NCBI RefSeq assembly: GCF_004340875.1
Contig: NZ_SLXQ01000011.1
Coordinates: 124,001 to 188,000, forward strand
DNA: 64,000 nucleotides
Direction of reading: 5' to 3'
Origin: Tamaricihabitans halophyticus
GTDB taxonomy: Bacteria > Actinomycetota > Actinomycetes > Mycobacteriales > Pseudonocardiaceae
Shown here: positions 25,741-33,919 of the stretch, in pieces
Numbering within the stretch: the first letter of the stretch is position 1
Layout: the number at the start of each line of letters is the position of its first letter
Translations under genes and position numbers: made by a program
Notes under the pieces: model-generated
Seen by the model: only the letters and a program-made list of their open reading frames with translations
What the model was told of the DNA's origin: nothing
Database searches by the model: none

Positions 25741-27165
25741 TCAGGCGTGGTCCTCTTCACCGAGTCGGTGGACCCTGATCAGGTTGGTGGACCCGATCGT
25801 GCCCGGCGGGGAGCCGGCCACGATGACGACAAGGTCACCGCGCTGATACCGACCGAGCGCAAGCATCGAGGTGTCCACCTGACGCACCATCTGGTCCGTC
25901 GAGTCGACCTTGGCCACTTGGAAGGTCTCGGTACCCCAGGTCATCGACAGCTGGCTGCGGACCCGCTCCAACGGAGTGAACGCCAACAGCGGCACCTGTG
26001 TATGCAGTCTGGCCAGCCGCCGCACGGTATCGCCGGACTGGGTAAAGGCGACGAGCGCCTTCGCGTTCAGCCGTTCGCCGATATCCTTCGCCGCGTAGGA
26101 AATCACCCCGCGTTTGGTCCGCGGTACGTGGGAAAGCGGCGGTACCGCCGGCGAGTCGTTCTCCACGGCCTGAATGATCCGGCTCATCGTCTGCACGGTC
26201 TCGATGGGATACCGCCCGACGCTCGTTTCCCCGGAGAGCATCAGGGCGTCCGTGCCGTCCAGTACGGCGTTGGCCACATCGGAGCTCTCCGCACGCGTCG
26301 GCCGCGAGTTCCCGATCATCGAATCGAGCATCTGGGTGGCCACGATCACCGGTTTCGCGTTCTCCCTGGCGATTTGAATGGCGCGCTTCTGCACCAGCGG
26401 GACCTGCTCGAGTGGCAGCTCCACGCCGAGATCGCCCCTGGCGACCATAACGCCGTCGAAGGCAAGCACGATCGCCTCGAGGTTGTCCACGGCCTCTGGC
26501 TTCTCCAGTTTGGCGATCACCGGCAGCCGCCCCTTGCCGACCCGCTCCATCACCTGGTGTACCAGGTCGATATCCGCCGGCGAGCGAACGAAGGACAACG
26601 CGATGAAGTCAACGCCGAGCTGCAGCGCGAACTCGAGGTCCTGCACGTCCTTGTCGGAAAGTGCCGGCACGGAGACGTCCATACCGGGCAGCGACACCCC
26701 TTTGTGGTTGCTGACCGGGCCGCCTTCGGTCACCTCGCACACCACGTCCGGACCGTCCACCTCGCGGACGACCAGACCAACCTTCCCGTCGTCTACGAGT
26801 AGCCGATCACCTGGCTTGGCGTCATTCGCCAGCCCTGCGTAGGTGGTGGATACCCGGTCGTGGGTGCCTTCTACCTCTTCTACCGTGATCCGCACGACGT
26901 CGCCGGTGCGCCATTCAGCCTGGCCGCCGGCGAACGTGCCGAGACGGATCTTCGGGCCCTGCAGGTCGGCGAGTACGCCGACCGCCTTGCCGGCGCGCGC
27001 GGCCTCGGCGCGCACCAAATCGTAAACCTGCTTGTGGTCACCGTGGCTGCCGTGGCTGAAGTTCAGCCGCGCCACGTCCATACCTGCGTCAACCAGCTCG
27101 GCCACGCGCTCGCGGGTCGCGGTCGCTGGGCCGAGGGTACAGACGATCTTCGCTCGTCTACTCAC
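25741..27165 (-). CDS. pyk: Pyruvate kinase
   Basis: A 474-residue pyruvate kinase, which converts phosphoenolpyruvate and ADP to pyruvate and ATP in glycolysis. It opens with RRAKIVCTLGPAT, shows DVARLNFSHG, the catalytic region VIAKLEKPEAVDNLE and VMVARGDLGVELPLEQVP, and NAKPVIVATQMLDSMI. It starts at GTG 27165. A short palindrome CCCTAATAGGG (27175-27185) lies just upstream and overlaps the presumed ribosome site. No insertion or missing catalytic residue is evident. It is followed by tesB. Confidence 0.97.
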   Translation of the reverse strand: MSRRAKIVCTLGPATATRERVAELVDAGMDVARLNFSHGSHGDHKQVYDLVRAEAARAGKAVGVLADLQGPKIRLGTFAGGQAEWRTGDVVRITVEEVEGTHDRVSTTYAGLANDAKPGDRLLVDDGKVGLVVREVDGPDVVCEVTEGGPVSNHKGVSLPGMDVSVPALSDKDVQDLEFALQLGVDFIALSFVRSPADIDLVHQVMERVGKGRLPVIAKLEKPEAVDNLEAIVLAFDGVMVARGDLGVELPLEQVPLVQKRAIQIARENAKPVIVATQMLDSMIGNSRPTRAESSDVANAVLDGTDALMLSGETSVGRYPIETVQTMSRIIQAVENDSPAVPPLSHVPRTKRGVISYAAKDIGERLNAKALVAFTQSGDTVRRLARLHTQVPLLAFTPLERVRSQLSMTWGTETFQVAKVDSTDQMVRQVDTSMLALGRYQRGDLVVIVAGSPPGTIGSTNLIRVHRLGEEDHA

Positions 27166-27273
27166 GTCTCAATACCCTAATAGGGATCGCTGGAACGATC
27201 CCGAAGTACCAACCAGTAATGTTGGAGGTGTCACGGAGTCGTAATCGTCCGGATGCGCGCTGTTCGACGCGCC

Positions 27274-27957
27274 CTACCTGGCCGACTCACTGGGCCCGAC
27301 GTGGTCGGCTGCCCATTCATTGAACGCGCGCAGCTGCCGCCAGGCCCGTTGGACCCGGTCCAGGGTGGCTCGTTCGTGTAGCGCATCGTCCGGTGGCCAG
27401 CAAAAGATCGCGTACACCCGCCGGTAGCGCAGCAGGTCCAGCCGCGGATGATCGACCGGATAACCACGCGGCCGGGTGGCCAACCGTTCGCCCGCGATCT
27501 CCCAGCCCCGCTCGCGTAGCTCGGCGAGGATCTTGGCCAGCCGCTGCCCATGCCGCTGTTCGTCCACCGCCACCCGGTACCTGCCGAGCTGGTCGCTCGC
27601 CAGGTGAAAGCAGCCGCCACCCACCCGCAGCCCGGCGGAGCTGAGCTCGACGTAGTAGGCCCCGCCGCCCCTGGCCCGTTCGATCACTCCACCGCAGTGC
27701 GTCTTGTACGGGCTCTTGTCCTTGGCGAAGCGCACATCGCGATTCGGCCGGAACACCTTGGCCGCGCCGAACTCGCCGAACTCCGGTTCCAGTTCGCTGA
27801 GCAGCGCTTCCATCGGGGCGCGCACGTCGTCCCGGTAGGTACTCAGGTTGTCCACCCAGTACGCCTTCGAATTGTCCGCGAGCAGGCCATCGTAGAAATC
27901 GACCGCATGCTCGCCGAATCCGGCAAAGCCATCGGGCCCAGGGGACACGTTCGACAT
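27274..27957 (-). CDS. DUF2461 (TIGR02453) family protein
   Basis: A 227-residue DUF2461 protein with the family segments ALDFYDGLLADNSKAYW-like (here HAVDFYDGLLADNSKAYW), FRPNRDVRFAKDKSPYKTH and AYYVELSSAGLRVGGGCFH. DUF2461 proteins are cytosolic and widespread; no reaction has been assigned. The gene stands alone between pyk and the divergent lyase gene. The ribosome site of ATG 27957 is weak, but the start gives the standard N-terminus. Confidence 0.9.
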   Translation of the reverse strand: MSNVSPGPDGFAGFGEHAVDFYDGLLADNSKAYWVDNLSTYRDDVRAPMEALLSELEPEFGEFGAAKVFRPNRDVRFAKDKSPYKTHCGGVIERARGGGAYYVELSSAGLRVGGGCFHLASDQLGRYRVAVDEQRHGQRLAKILAELRERGWEIAGERLATRPRGYPVDHPRLDLLRYRRVYAIFCWPPDDALHERATLDRVQRAWRQLRAFNEWAADHVGPSESAR

Positions 27958-28068
27958 CCCGGCAGCTTATTCCCCGGCTTCCGGGTATTCCCCAGCTGTC
28001 GGTCCACCGGGACACGCGGGCCGCGGTGCGCACCGCCACGATGCGCGATACTCAAGCCGTGATGTATA

Positions 28069-28120
28069 TGTCGTTATACGGACAATAAGGCAGCCTGCGG
28101 CAGCGTGTCCATAATGGACA
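28069..28120. promoter_or_regulatory. Two related TGTCC-type palindromes upstream of the lyase gene
   Basis: TGTCGTTATACGGACA (28069-28084) and TGTCCATAATGGACA (28106-28120, a perfect 7-1-7 palindrome) share TGTC...GGACA half-sites. Their centres are about 37 bases apart, in the 211-base gap between the DUF2461 gene and the lyase gene. Two similar operators in AT-rich DNA suggest cooperative binding of one dimeric regulator. No regulator gene is adjacent, so the binding protein is unknown. Confidence 0.55.
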
Positions 28121-28168
28121 ATTACGATAGCGCTAGCAGTGGTCACATTGCGGAAAGAGGGAGGCGGG

Positions 28169-29620
28169 ATGACTGAGCAGGCGGTCGTCGTCGACGGCGA
28201 TTCGCTGGATTGCGCCACCGTGGCCGCGGTGGCCGCGGGCACCGGCAGCACCGTGCGGCTCGATCCGGACGCCGCGGAACGCGCTGAGCACTCCTGGCGG
28301 CTGGCTGAGGAGCTTGCCACCCACCGCGTCGTCTACGGCCGCACGACCGGCGTCGGCGCGAATCGCGAAGCCATGGTGCAGTCCGATAGCGCGGCGGAAC
28401 ACGGTAAGCGGCTGCTGCGTAGCCATGCGGGCGGCAGTGGCCATCGGCTGCCCGATGAACAGGTGCGCGCGATGCTGCTGATCCGGCTGAACCAGCTCGC
28501 CGCAGGGCATTCCGGCGCGCATCCCCGGCTGCTCCGCAGCATGGCCGACGCGCTACGCCAGGACGCGCTGCCCGTGGTACACGAGATCGGCGCGATCGGC
28601 ACCAGCGACCTGACGGCACTGGCCGAAACCGGGTTGGCGCTCGCCGGCGAGGGCCCGTGGAGTCGCGGCACGCTGCCCGCGATCGAGATCGGCTCGGGCG
28701 ACGCGCTGGCGTTCATGAGCAGCAACGCGGCCACCCTGGCTCAAGCCGCATTGGCCTGTGTGGAACTGGACACGTTACTCAGGGCCAGCCACGCGGTGGC
28801 CGCACTGTCCTATATCGCGCTGGACGGTTCCCCCGAGGCGTACGCCACCTCGGTACACCAGGCGCGGGCTCATCCAGGCCAGGTGTACTGCGCCGAAGAA
28901 CTGCGCCGGCTACTCGGTATGCGGGAGACGCCCCGCCCCGGCCGCCGCGTGCAGGACCCGTTCGGCCTACGTGCCTTCCCACAGGTTCAGGGCCCCGCGT
29001 TGGACGCCGTGCGCTATCTCTCCGAGGTGCTGCACATCGAGATGAACACCGGGCCGGAGAATCCCATGGTCTCGGTCGCTGACGGGGAGATCTACCACCA
29101 CGCGCATTTCCACACGGCGTACCTGTCCAGCGCGCTCGACCACACCAGAGGAACGCTGCACCAGGTAGCCGAACTGTCCGCCGCCCGACTCGGTGACCTG
29201 GTGGAGCCCGCCTTCACTGATCTGCCCGCGTTCCTCGCCAGCGGACCGTCCGGCAGCTCCGGCGTGATGATCCTGGAGTACGTCGCGCATGACGCGCTGA
29301 CGCAGTTGCGGCATGCCGCGCTGCCGGTCACTCTCGGCACCGCGGTGGTCTCGCGCGGTCTTGAGGACCACGCGAGCTTTTCCACCCAGGCGGCGCGGCA
29401 GGCCAGGGAGGCCGCCACGGCCTACCGGGTCGTGCTCTCCTGCGAGCTGGTAGCCGCGGTTCGCGCGCTGCGGATGCGCGCGGCGGATCTCGTCGACCTC
29501 CCGGTGCGCGAGGCGTATGACGCGGCCGCGTCCATTCTGGACCCGTCGATGGCCGATCGACCGTTAACGGCTGACCTGGCCCGCGCGCAGGATTTGCTTG
29601 ACTCGCTCGCCGGATGGTGA
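28169..29620 (+). CDS. Histidine/aromatic ammonia-lyase family protein lacking the MIO triad
   Basis: A 483-residue member of the HAL/PAL superfamily. Most family signatures are present: VYGRTTGVGAN with Tyr56 (equivalent to HAL Tyr53), RLNQLAAGHSG, RRVQDPFGLRAFPQVQG, the EMNTGPENPMVS region, FLASGPSGSSGVMILEY and LEDHASFSTQ. The electrophilic MIO cofactor normally forms from Ala-Ser-Gly in GASGDLAPL. Here the aligned segment is IGTSDLTAL, with Thr145-Ser146-Asp147: one residue is missing and no Gly follows Ser. MIO formation by the usual route seems impossible, so the reaction may not be ammonia elimination. No other hut genes are nearby. ATG 28169 follows GAGGGAGGCGGG; a terminator hairpin follows the gene. 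Confidence 0.85.
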   Translation: MTEQAVVVDGDSLDCATVAAVAAGTGSTVRLDPDAAERAEHSWRLAEELATHRVVYGRTTGVGANREAMVQSDSAAEHGKRLLRSHAGGSGHRLPDEQVRAMLLIRLNQLAAGHSGAHPRLLRSMADALRQDALPVVHEIGAIGTSDLTALAETGLALAGEGPWSRGTLPAIEIGSGDALAFMSSNAATLAQAALACVELDTLLRASHAVAALSYIALDGSPEAYATSVHQARAHPGQVYCAEELRRLLGMRETPRPGRRVQDPFGLRAFPQVQGPALDAVRYLSEVLHIEMNTGPENPMVSVADGEIYHHAHFHTAYLSSALDHTRGTLHQVAELSAARLGDLVEPAFTDLPAFLASGPSGSSGVMILEYVAHDALTQLRHAALPVTLGTAVVSRGLEDHASFSTQAARQAREAATAYRVVLSCELVAAVRALRMRAADLVDLPVREAYDAAASILDPSMADRPLTADLARAQDLLDSLAGW

Positions 29621-29668
29621 TCTGCAGCCGCAGCCAGGATTCTCGCCCGGCTTGGCCACTCGCACCGA

Positions 29669-29702
29669 CGACCGCGCCCTGGCGGAAACCCGGGCGCGGT
29701 CG
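29669..29702. terminator. Bidirectional hairpin terminator
   Basis: CGACCGCGCCC and GGGCGCGGTCG form a perfect 11-base stem with a 12-base loop. It lies between the lyase gene (plus) and the Ser/Pro-repeat protein gene (minus), 49 and 12 bases from their ends. There is no T tract, which is usual in this GC range. Confidence 0.75.
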
Positions 29703-29713
29703 CTAGCGAGAGA

Positions 29714-30097
29714 TCAGTTGGGCGAGTCGCTCGGCGAGTTCGCCGGGGAGTTCGCCGGCGAATCCGTCTGGTCGTTCGGGGAATCCGCTGGCGAGTTGGC
29801 CGGCGAGTCCACTGCGGACTGTGCGGGAGAATCCGCCGACTCCCCAGGCGTGTCCGCTGGCGAGTTCGCCGAGTCGACCGGCGATGCCTGTGGCGAGTCC
29901 GCCGACTCCGGCGAATCCGGTTGTGCGGTCGCCGGGCCCTGCTGGGCCGAACCGTCATTCGCGGTCTGCACGATCGGCGCCTGCCGCTGGTCGTTGAGCT
30001 GGACGTCATCCGCGTTCGCGGTGAACCCGGCGATACCGAATCCAGCGGCAGCCACCGCGGCCGCACCGGCAAGTACCCAAGGACGCTTCGAAGCCAT
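29714..30097 (-). CDS. Secreted Ser-Pro-repeat protein
   Basis: A 127-residue protein. Its N-terminal signal-like segment is MASKRPWVLAGAAAVAAAGFG (residues 1-21) with a likely cleavage near FTANADD at about residues 25-31. The C-terminal 70 residues are a low-complexity repeat of D/N-SP-A/E units (SPANSPADSPNDQTDSPANS and similar), with at least ten copies of SP. There is no folded domain or membrane anchor, so it is probably an extracellular or wall-associated, possibly glycosylated, disordered protein. The ATG has GGAGGAA about 7 bases upstream. It lies 29 bases downstream of a phosphotransferase gene on the same strand. Ser-Pro repeats are typical targets of actinobacterial O-mannosylation, but that is inference. 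Confidence 0.75.
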   Translation of the reverse strand: MASKRPWVLAGAAAVAAAGFGIAGFTANADDVQLNDQRQAPIVQTANDGSAQQGPATAQPDSPESADSPQASPVDSANSPADTPGESADSPAQSAVDSPANSPADSPNDQTDSPANSPANSPSDSPN

Positions 30098-30126
30098 GAT
30101 GTGTTCCTCCTGTGTAGTTACCCGGG

Positions 30127-31368
30127 TTACGGGCGTTGATGTCCGACCGGCCAGTCGCGGCCGGCACACTCGAGCCACCGTTCGGCAAGGCCGATCCGCT
30201 GACCTGTCTTGGTTTGCCACTCTGCTTCCTGCACCCGATGTGGTCCCGTGGCAAGGGAAAGCACCACAGCCGCGGCCCGCCGGTCGAGCGCGGCCGGGCA
30301 CAGCTCCCGCTGGAACCGGGCGCGCAGGCGGGCACAGAGCCGGTCAATGACCGGCGCGTGATCGAGGTGTATCTGGGCGAGCACGGACAGGTGCCCGAGC
30401 AGGCAGCCGGCGTCGTCGAGGCGTTCCCCCTTGCCGGCCGTGTCGATATCCAGCAGCCCACTAATGCTGCCCTGGTGGACCAGCAGCTGGCTTTCATAGA
30501 AATCGCCGTGCACCGCGACATCCGGCCCTTCGGGCCGATCGTGGTCGACCGCGGTGGCGACCTTCCCCGCCCGGCCCGCGAACTCCGGCACGATCGAGCC
30601 GAGTATCGCGGCGTAATGCGCGGCACGCTGTCCCCAGGTCCGACGCCTGCCGAACTCGGCGAGCTCGGCGGGCAGCGTGGCGAGCATCCGAGGGACCTCA
30701 TCGATATCCAGCTCGCCTGGCTGGCCCGCGGTGAGCACCTGACGCAACGTGTTGCCCGGCATCGCGGCCAGCACCACGAGCCCGTCATCGGTCCAGCCGA
30801 GCGATTCCGGCACCGGGCAGCCGGCAGCCCTGGCAAGCCGGTGGCGCTCGTGCAGCGCATGTGCCCGATGTTCGCCCTTGGCAGTACCACGCAGCACCTT
30901 GACGAACACCGCGCGCCCACCGCTGCGTACCTCGACCACGGCCCTGCGCCGCGGCCGGTAACTACGCACCCGGGTGGTGACCGGGCCGTCACCGAGCCCC
31001 AGGCTGGCTGCCAGCCGCCGCATCCGCTCCGGGTCACACGCCGCGGGCAGCGCCGGCAGCTCCGGGTCATACGGAAACCGCCACATGCCGACCTCGGTCT
31101 GGCCGTCGCTCAACCTGGCCACGCCATCCGGCAGTGCCCCGTCGACCGCACCGAGCAGCTCGTCGGTGACCGACTCGTCCGCCCAGCGCACTCGCGCCGC
31201 GTAGGTCGCCGTCGTGCCAGCCGCCGGCTGATGGTCGACCTGCCGCACCCGGAAGCTCAGGAGCTCACCACCGACACCGGCAAGCACCGCACCGGCGAGC
31301 TCCTCGGCGGTATCGCCATCGGCGATCCCCGGGGTGCTGGCCGTCGCTTCAATCGTCTTCGCGCTCAC
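30127..31368 (-). CDS. APH-like phosphotransferase
   Basis: A 413-residue protein of the aminoglycoside phosphotransferase/choline kinase-like fold. A nucleotide-binding N-lobe contains RRRAVVEVRSGGRAVFVKVLRG. The catalytic loop is VAVHGDFYESQLLV (HGD, at about residue 290) and the metal-binding aspartate is in LLDIDTAGKG, a variant of the usual IDF/WG motif. The substrate is unknown; such proteins phosphorylate small hydroxy compounds such as sugars, antibiotics or maltose. The N-terminal 110 residues are not recognisable and could be a separate domain. It starts at GTG 31368 with a poor ribosome site. It probably shares a transcript with the Ser-Pro-repeat protein downstream. Confidence 0.82.
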   Translation of the reverse strand: MSAKTIEATASTPGIADGDTAEELAGAVLAGVGGELLSFRVRQVDHQPAAGTTATYAARVRWADESVTDELLGAVDGALPDGVARLSDGQTEVGMWRFPYDPELPALPAACDPERMRRLAASLGLGDGPVTTRVRSYRPRRRAVVEVRSGGRAVFVKVLRGTAKGEHRAHALHERHRLARAAGCPVPESLGWTDDGLVVLAAMPGNTLRQVLTAGQPGELDIDEVPRMLATLPAELAEFGRRRTWGQRAAHYAAILGSIVPEFAGRAGKVATAVDHDRPEGPDVAVHGDFYESQLLVHQGSISGLLDIDTAGKGERLDDAGCLLGHLSVLAQIHLDHAPVIDRLCARLRARFQRELCPAALDRRAAAVVLSLATGPHRVQEAEWQTKTGQRIGLAERWLECAGRDWPVGHQRP

Positions 31369-31445
31369 CTTGACAACGATGGACGCCGGTGGTGATGGTT
31401 GCGTGAGCCGAAGATTAAGGGATCTTCATCCAGCTGGAGCCCAGC

Positions 31446-32513
31446 TCAGGCGTCCGAGCGCGGCCATGTGCCAGTACGTAGGAAGTGGTCGAGCACCATC
31501 AGCCGCGGAGCGAGTTCCAGTCCCCGCTCGGCCACCCAGCCCTCGTCATAACAGGTGTGTCGATAACGCTCACCGCCATCGGCAACCACACTATGGATAG
31601 TGCCCCCGGTGCCCTCGAGCAACATGGTCGCCGCGAGCTGGCAGGCACCCCACAGGTTCGTCCCGGTTGAGGCGCCGACAAGATGCCCGGTTCGCTCCCG
31701 AAACGTCCGCATCGCCGCGATGCTCGCCGCGTCTGGGACCGGGATCACCAGATCGACCGCGCCCCGCAGGAAACCAGGTTCGATCCGCGGTCGTCCGATG
31801 CCCTCGATCCGGGAGGGCATACCGGTCGCATAGGCATCGGTGTCCATCACCCACCCGGGAAAGTACGCGGAATGTTCCGGATCGACCACGGCGAGCTGAC
31901 CGGGCAGCCCGCGATACCGGAGGTAACGGCCAACGCTCGCCGAACTCGCACCGGTACCCGCGCCGAGCACCACCCACCTCGGCGGATCGCACGGGTTGAC
32001 CAGTTCCGTGGCGAGATCGTTCGCGCCGTGCCAGTCACCGCGGTCGACATGCACGAAATGGTCCAGGTACCAACCGCCGAGCTGATCAGCGAGTCGGCGT
32101 GCCTCCGCATAGATGGCCGAAGGTGGCTCGGCAAAGCGGCACCGCCCGCCGAAATGCTCGATCAGCGCTACCTTGTCGGCGCCGGTCTTCGCCGGTAGCA
32201 CGGTGGTGAACTCGACACCGATGAGATTCGCGAAATAGGCACCGGCCGCCGCGGCGTTGCCGCTCGTCGCCATCACGACCGGGGTGTCCGGCGTCAGCCA
32301 GCCACTGGCCAGCGCGTGTAGGAACAAGGCCCGCACATAGCGGTGCTTGATACTTCCGCTCGGTTGCGCCGATTCGTCCAGGAACCGCAACCGGATTCCC
32401 CAGTTGGCGGGAAATGGGAACTCCAGCCACCGCGTTTCCATCCGGTCGGCACGGATCTTGGCGATCGAGCTGCCCGCCCACTCCCGTACCCAGGAGGAAT
32501 AACCGGTTGCCAC
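31446..32513 (-). CDS. PLP-dependent cysteine synthase/desulfhydrase family enzyme (Cds1-like)
   Basis: A 355-residue fold-type II PLP enzyme. The PLP lysine is in PSGSIKHRYVRALF at about residues 51-64; MATSGNAAAAGAYFA binds the amino-acid carboxylate and GAGTGASSAS is the phosphate loop. It most resembles mycobacterial Cds1 (Rv3684), which breaks cysteine down to pyruvate, ammonia and H2S. A cysteine synthase-like reaction is the alternative. The start is GTG 32513, which lies inside a 15-base inverted repeat (32507-32545) and has no ribosome site. Translation may therefore be leaderless or hairpin-controlled. The gene follows the FAD monooxygenase gene on the same strand. Confidence 0.82.
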   Translation of the reverse strand: MATGYSSWVREWAGSSIAKIRADRMETRWLEFPFPANWGIRLRFLDESAQPSGSIKHRYVRALFLHALASGWLTPDTPVVMATSGNAAAAGAYFANLIGVEFTTVLPAKTGADKVALIEHFGGRCRFAEPPSAIYAEARRLADQLGGWYLDHFVHVDRGDWHGANDLATELVNPCDPPRWVVLGAGTGASSASVGRYLRYRGLPGQLAVVDPEHSAYFPGWVMDTDAYATGMPSRIEGIGRPRIEPGFLRGAVDLVIPVPDAASIAAMRTFRERTGHLVGASTGTNLWGACQLAATMLLEGTGGTIHSVVADGGERYRHTCYDEGWVAERGLELAPRLMVLDHFLRTGTWPRSDA

Positions 32514-32545
32514 TCGATCAGGTTAACTGACTGATCGAGTGGCAA
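32507..32545 (-). promoter_or_regulatory. 15 bp perfect inverted repeat covering the Cds1-like start codon
   Basis: TTGCCACTCGATCAG and CTGATCGAGTGGCAA form a perfect 15+15 inverted repeat around a 9-base centre containing GTTAAC. The GTG start of the Cds1-like gene is in one arm, and the repeat begins 19 bases after the upstream monooxygenase stop. In RNA the stem would hide the start codon and could also act as a terminator for the upstream gene. In DNA it has the symmetry of a repressor operator. Confidence 0.7.
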
Positions 32546-32563
32546 CGGATCGGCTCGCCCCGG

Positions 32564-33796
32564 CTATCTGGTTACGTACTGGGAGTAGTCGGGCAGCTGG
32601 ATCTGTTTCGTGGCCCGCGAGTATCCGGTCGCATCCACCCCGAACCGGGCGGCAAGGGCCGCGGCCCGAAGCATGCCGGAGTACATCAGGTTCTCCATCC
32701 TGAACCGCTTGTCATCCTTGGCCGCGGAGGCGAACAGATCGAGACTGGTGTCCACGAAGTCCTGGTTGCCCCGGACGAACTTGGCGACCTTGGACTGGTA
32801 GGAGGGCAAGGCAATCGAATGGTCGCCACCCGCGGCCGCAAGTTCACCGGCCAGCACACAGGCGCCCACCAGCGCCGAAGCCGTGCCCGCGCCGGTCATC
32901 GGGTCCGGGCAGTAGCCGGCGTCGCCGACCAGCGCGACCCTGCCCTGTACCCACCGATCCATCCGCACCTGCGCGACGCGACCAAAGTAGTAGTCGCTGG
33001 CGTCCCACATCTTGTGCAGCATCGTCGGAGCTTCCCAGCCGTCCGCGGCGAACGCGCTGTCCATCAGCTGTTTCTGCGTTTGCTCGTCGCGTGGACCCGG
33101 CCCTGGCGGCTCATGGGTACGCACCATGAACAGCAACTCGAGTTCCTCGTTGCCGGGGAACGTGGTCAGCGCGCTCCCCCTGCGGTGCTCCCTGCGTACC
33201 GTCAGCAAATCCCGCACGCCCAGGTAGTTGTCGATGGCGGTGAGGAACAGGTACGAGTCCATGTACCGCAGAAATCGGTCCTTGGTCCCGAAAACCAACT
33301 CGCGCACCGTTGAATGCAACCCGTCCGCGCCGATCACGAGATCGAACTCGCGTGCCGGAGCATGCTCGAACTCCACCCGCGCCCCACCGGGGCGCTGTTC
33401 GATCGCGGTGATGGCGTCCCCGAATATGTACTCCACTGTGTCCTTGGACCGCCGGTAAATGAGTTCGCTGAGGTCACCGCGCCGGATCGCCAAACTGGTG
33501 TCGGATGGCGATGCGGGATAGGTCGCGGCCCGGTTGTTCGGCCCACTGATCAACCGCATGCTCACCAGGCCACCGCCAACCGCGCGGGCTTCGGACAGGA
33601 TGCCAAGACGATTCAACGGCTCCTGCACGATGGCGTCGAGCTGCAGCCGGTAGCCACCGGTTCGGATCTGCGGCGCGCGCTCCACCACGGTCGGCGTGAA
33701 GCCGTAGCGATGCAGCCAGTAGGCCAGGGCGGGCCCAGCCACTCCGCAGCCGGAAATCAGGACGTTCTGTACCCGGGACGTCACGCTCGTCTCCAT
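32564..33796 (-). CDS. FAD-dependent monooxygenase (PHBH/TetX-like)
   Basis: A 410-residue flavoprotein hydroxylase. The Rossmann motif VLISGCGVAGPALAYWLHRYG at the N-terminus binds FAD. A DG-type motif follows in LVIGADGLHSTVRELVFG, and the C-terminal GD motif is VALVGDAGYCPDPMTGAGTASAL. Such enzymes use NAD(P)H and O2 to hydroxylate aromatic or polyketide compounds; the closest visible pattern is the tetracycline-hydroxylase-like group. The substrate is unknown. ATG 33796 is chosen; a GTG at 33784 with GGAG before it is an equally good start. It lies upstream of the Cds1-like gene, and gltD starts an unrelated operon 1.6 kb away. Confidence 0.85.
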   Translation of the reverse strand: METSVTSRVQNVLISGCGVAGPALAYWLHRYGFTPTVVERAPQIRTGGYRLQLDAIVQEPLNRLGILSEARAVGGGLVSMRLISGPNNRAATYPASPSDTSLAIRRGDLSELIYRRSKDTVEYIFGDAITAIEQRPGGARVEFEHAPAREFDLVIGADGLHSTVRELVFGTKDRFLRYMDSYLFLTAIDNYLGVRDLLTVRREHRRGSALTTFPGNEELELLFMVRTHEPPGPGPRDEQTQKQLMDSAFAADGWEAPTMLHKMWDASDYYFGRVAQVRMDRWVQGRVALVGDAGYCPDPMTGAGTASALVGACVLAGELAAAGGDHSIALPSYQSKVAKFVRGNQDFVDTSLDLFASAAKDDKRFRMENLMYSGMLRAAALAARFGVDATGYSRATKQIQLPDYSQYVTR

Positions 33797-33919
33797 CTCG
33801 CTCGTGGTCTTCCTGTCGAGCTCGACGGTAGGCAGCGCGGCTGGCACGGCACTGGCAGCGGACTGACAGCGGTCCGTTACCGGCTGACACCATGGTGCCG
33901 CTTGGCCGAAGGTGGCACC

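Noticed and set aside
29714-29920. Short DNA repeats that might be taken for a CRISPR array
   Set aside because: The repeats are 9-15 bases, irregular, in frame with the Ser-Pro-repeat protein and without unique spacers.
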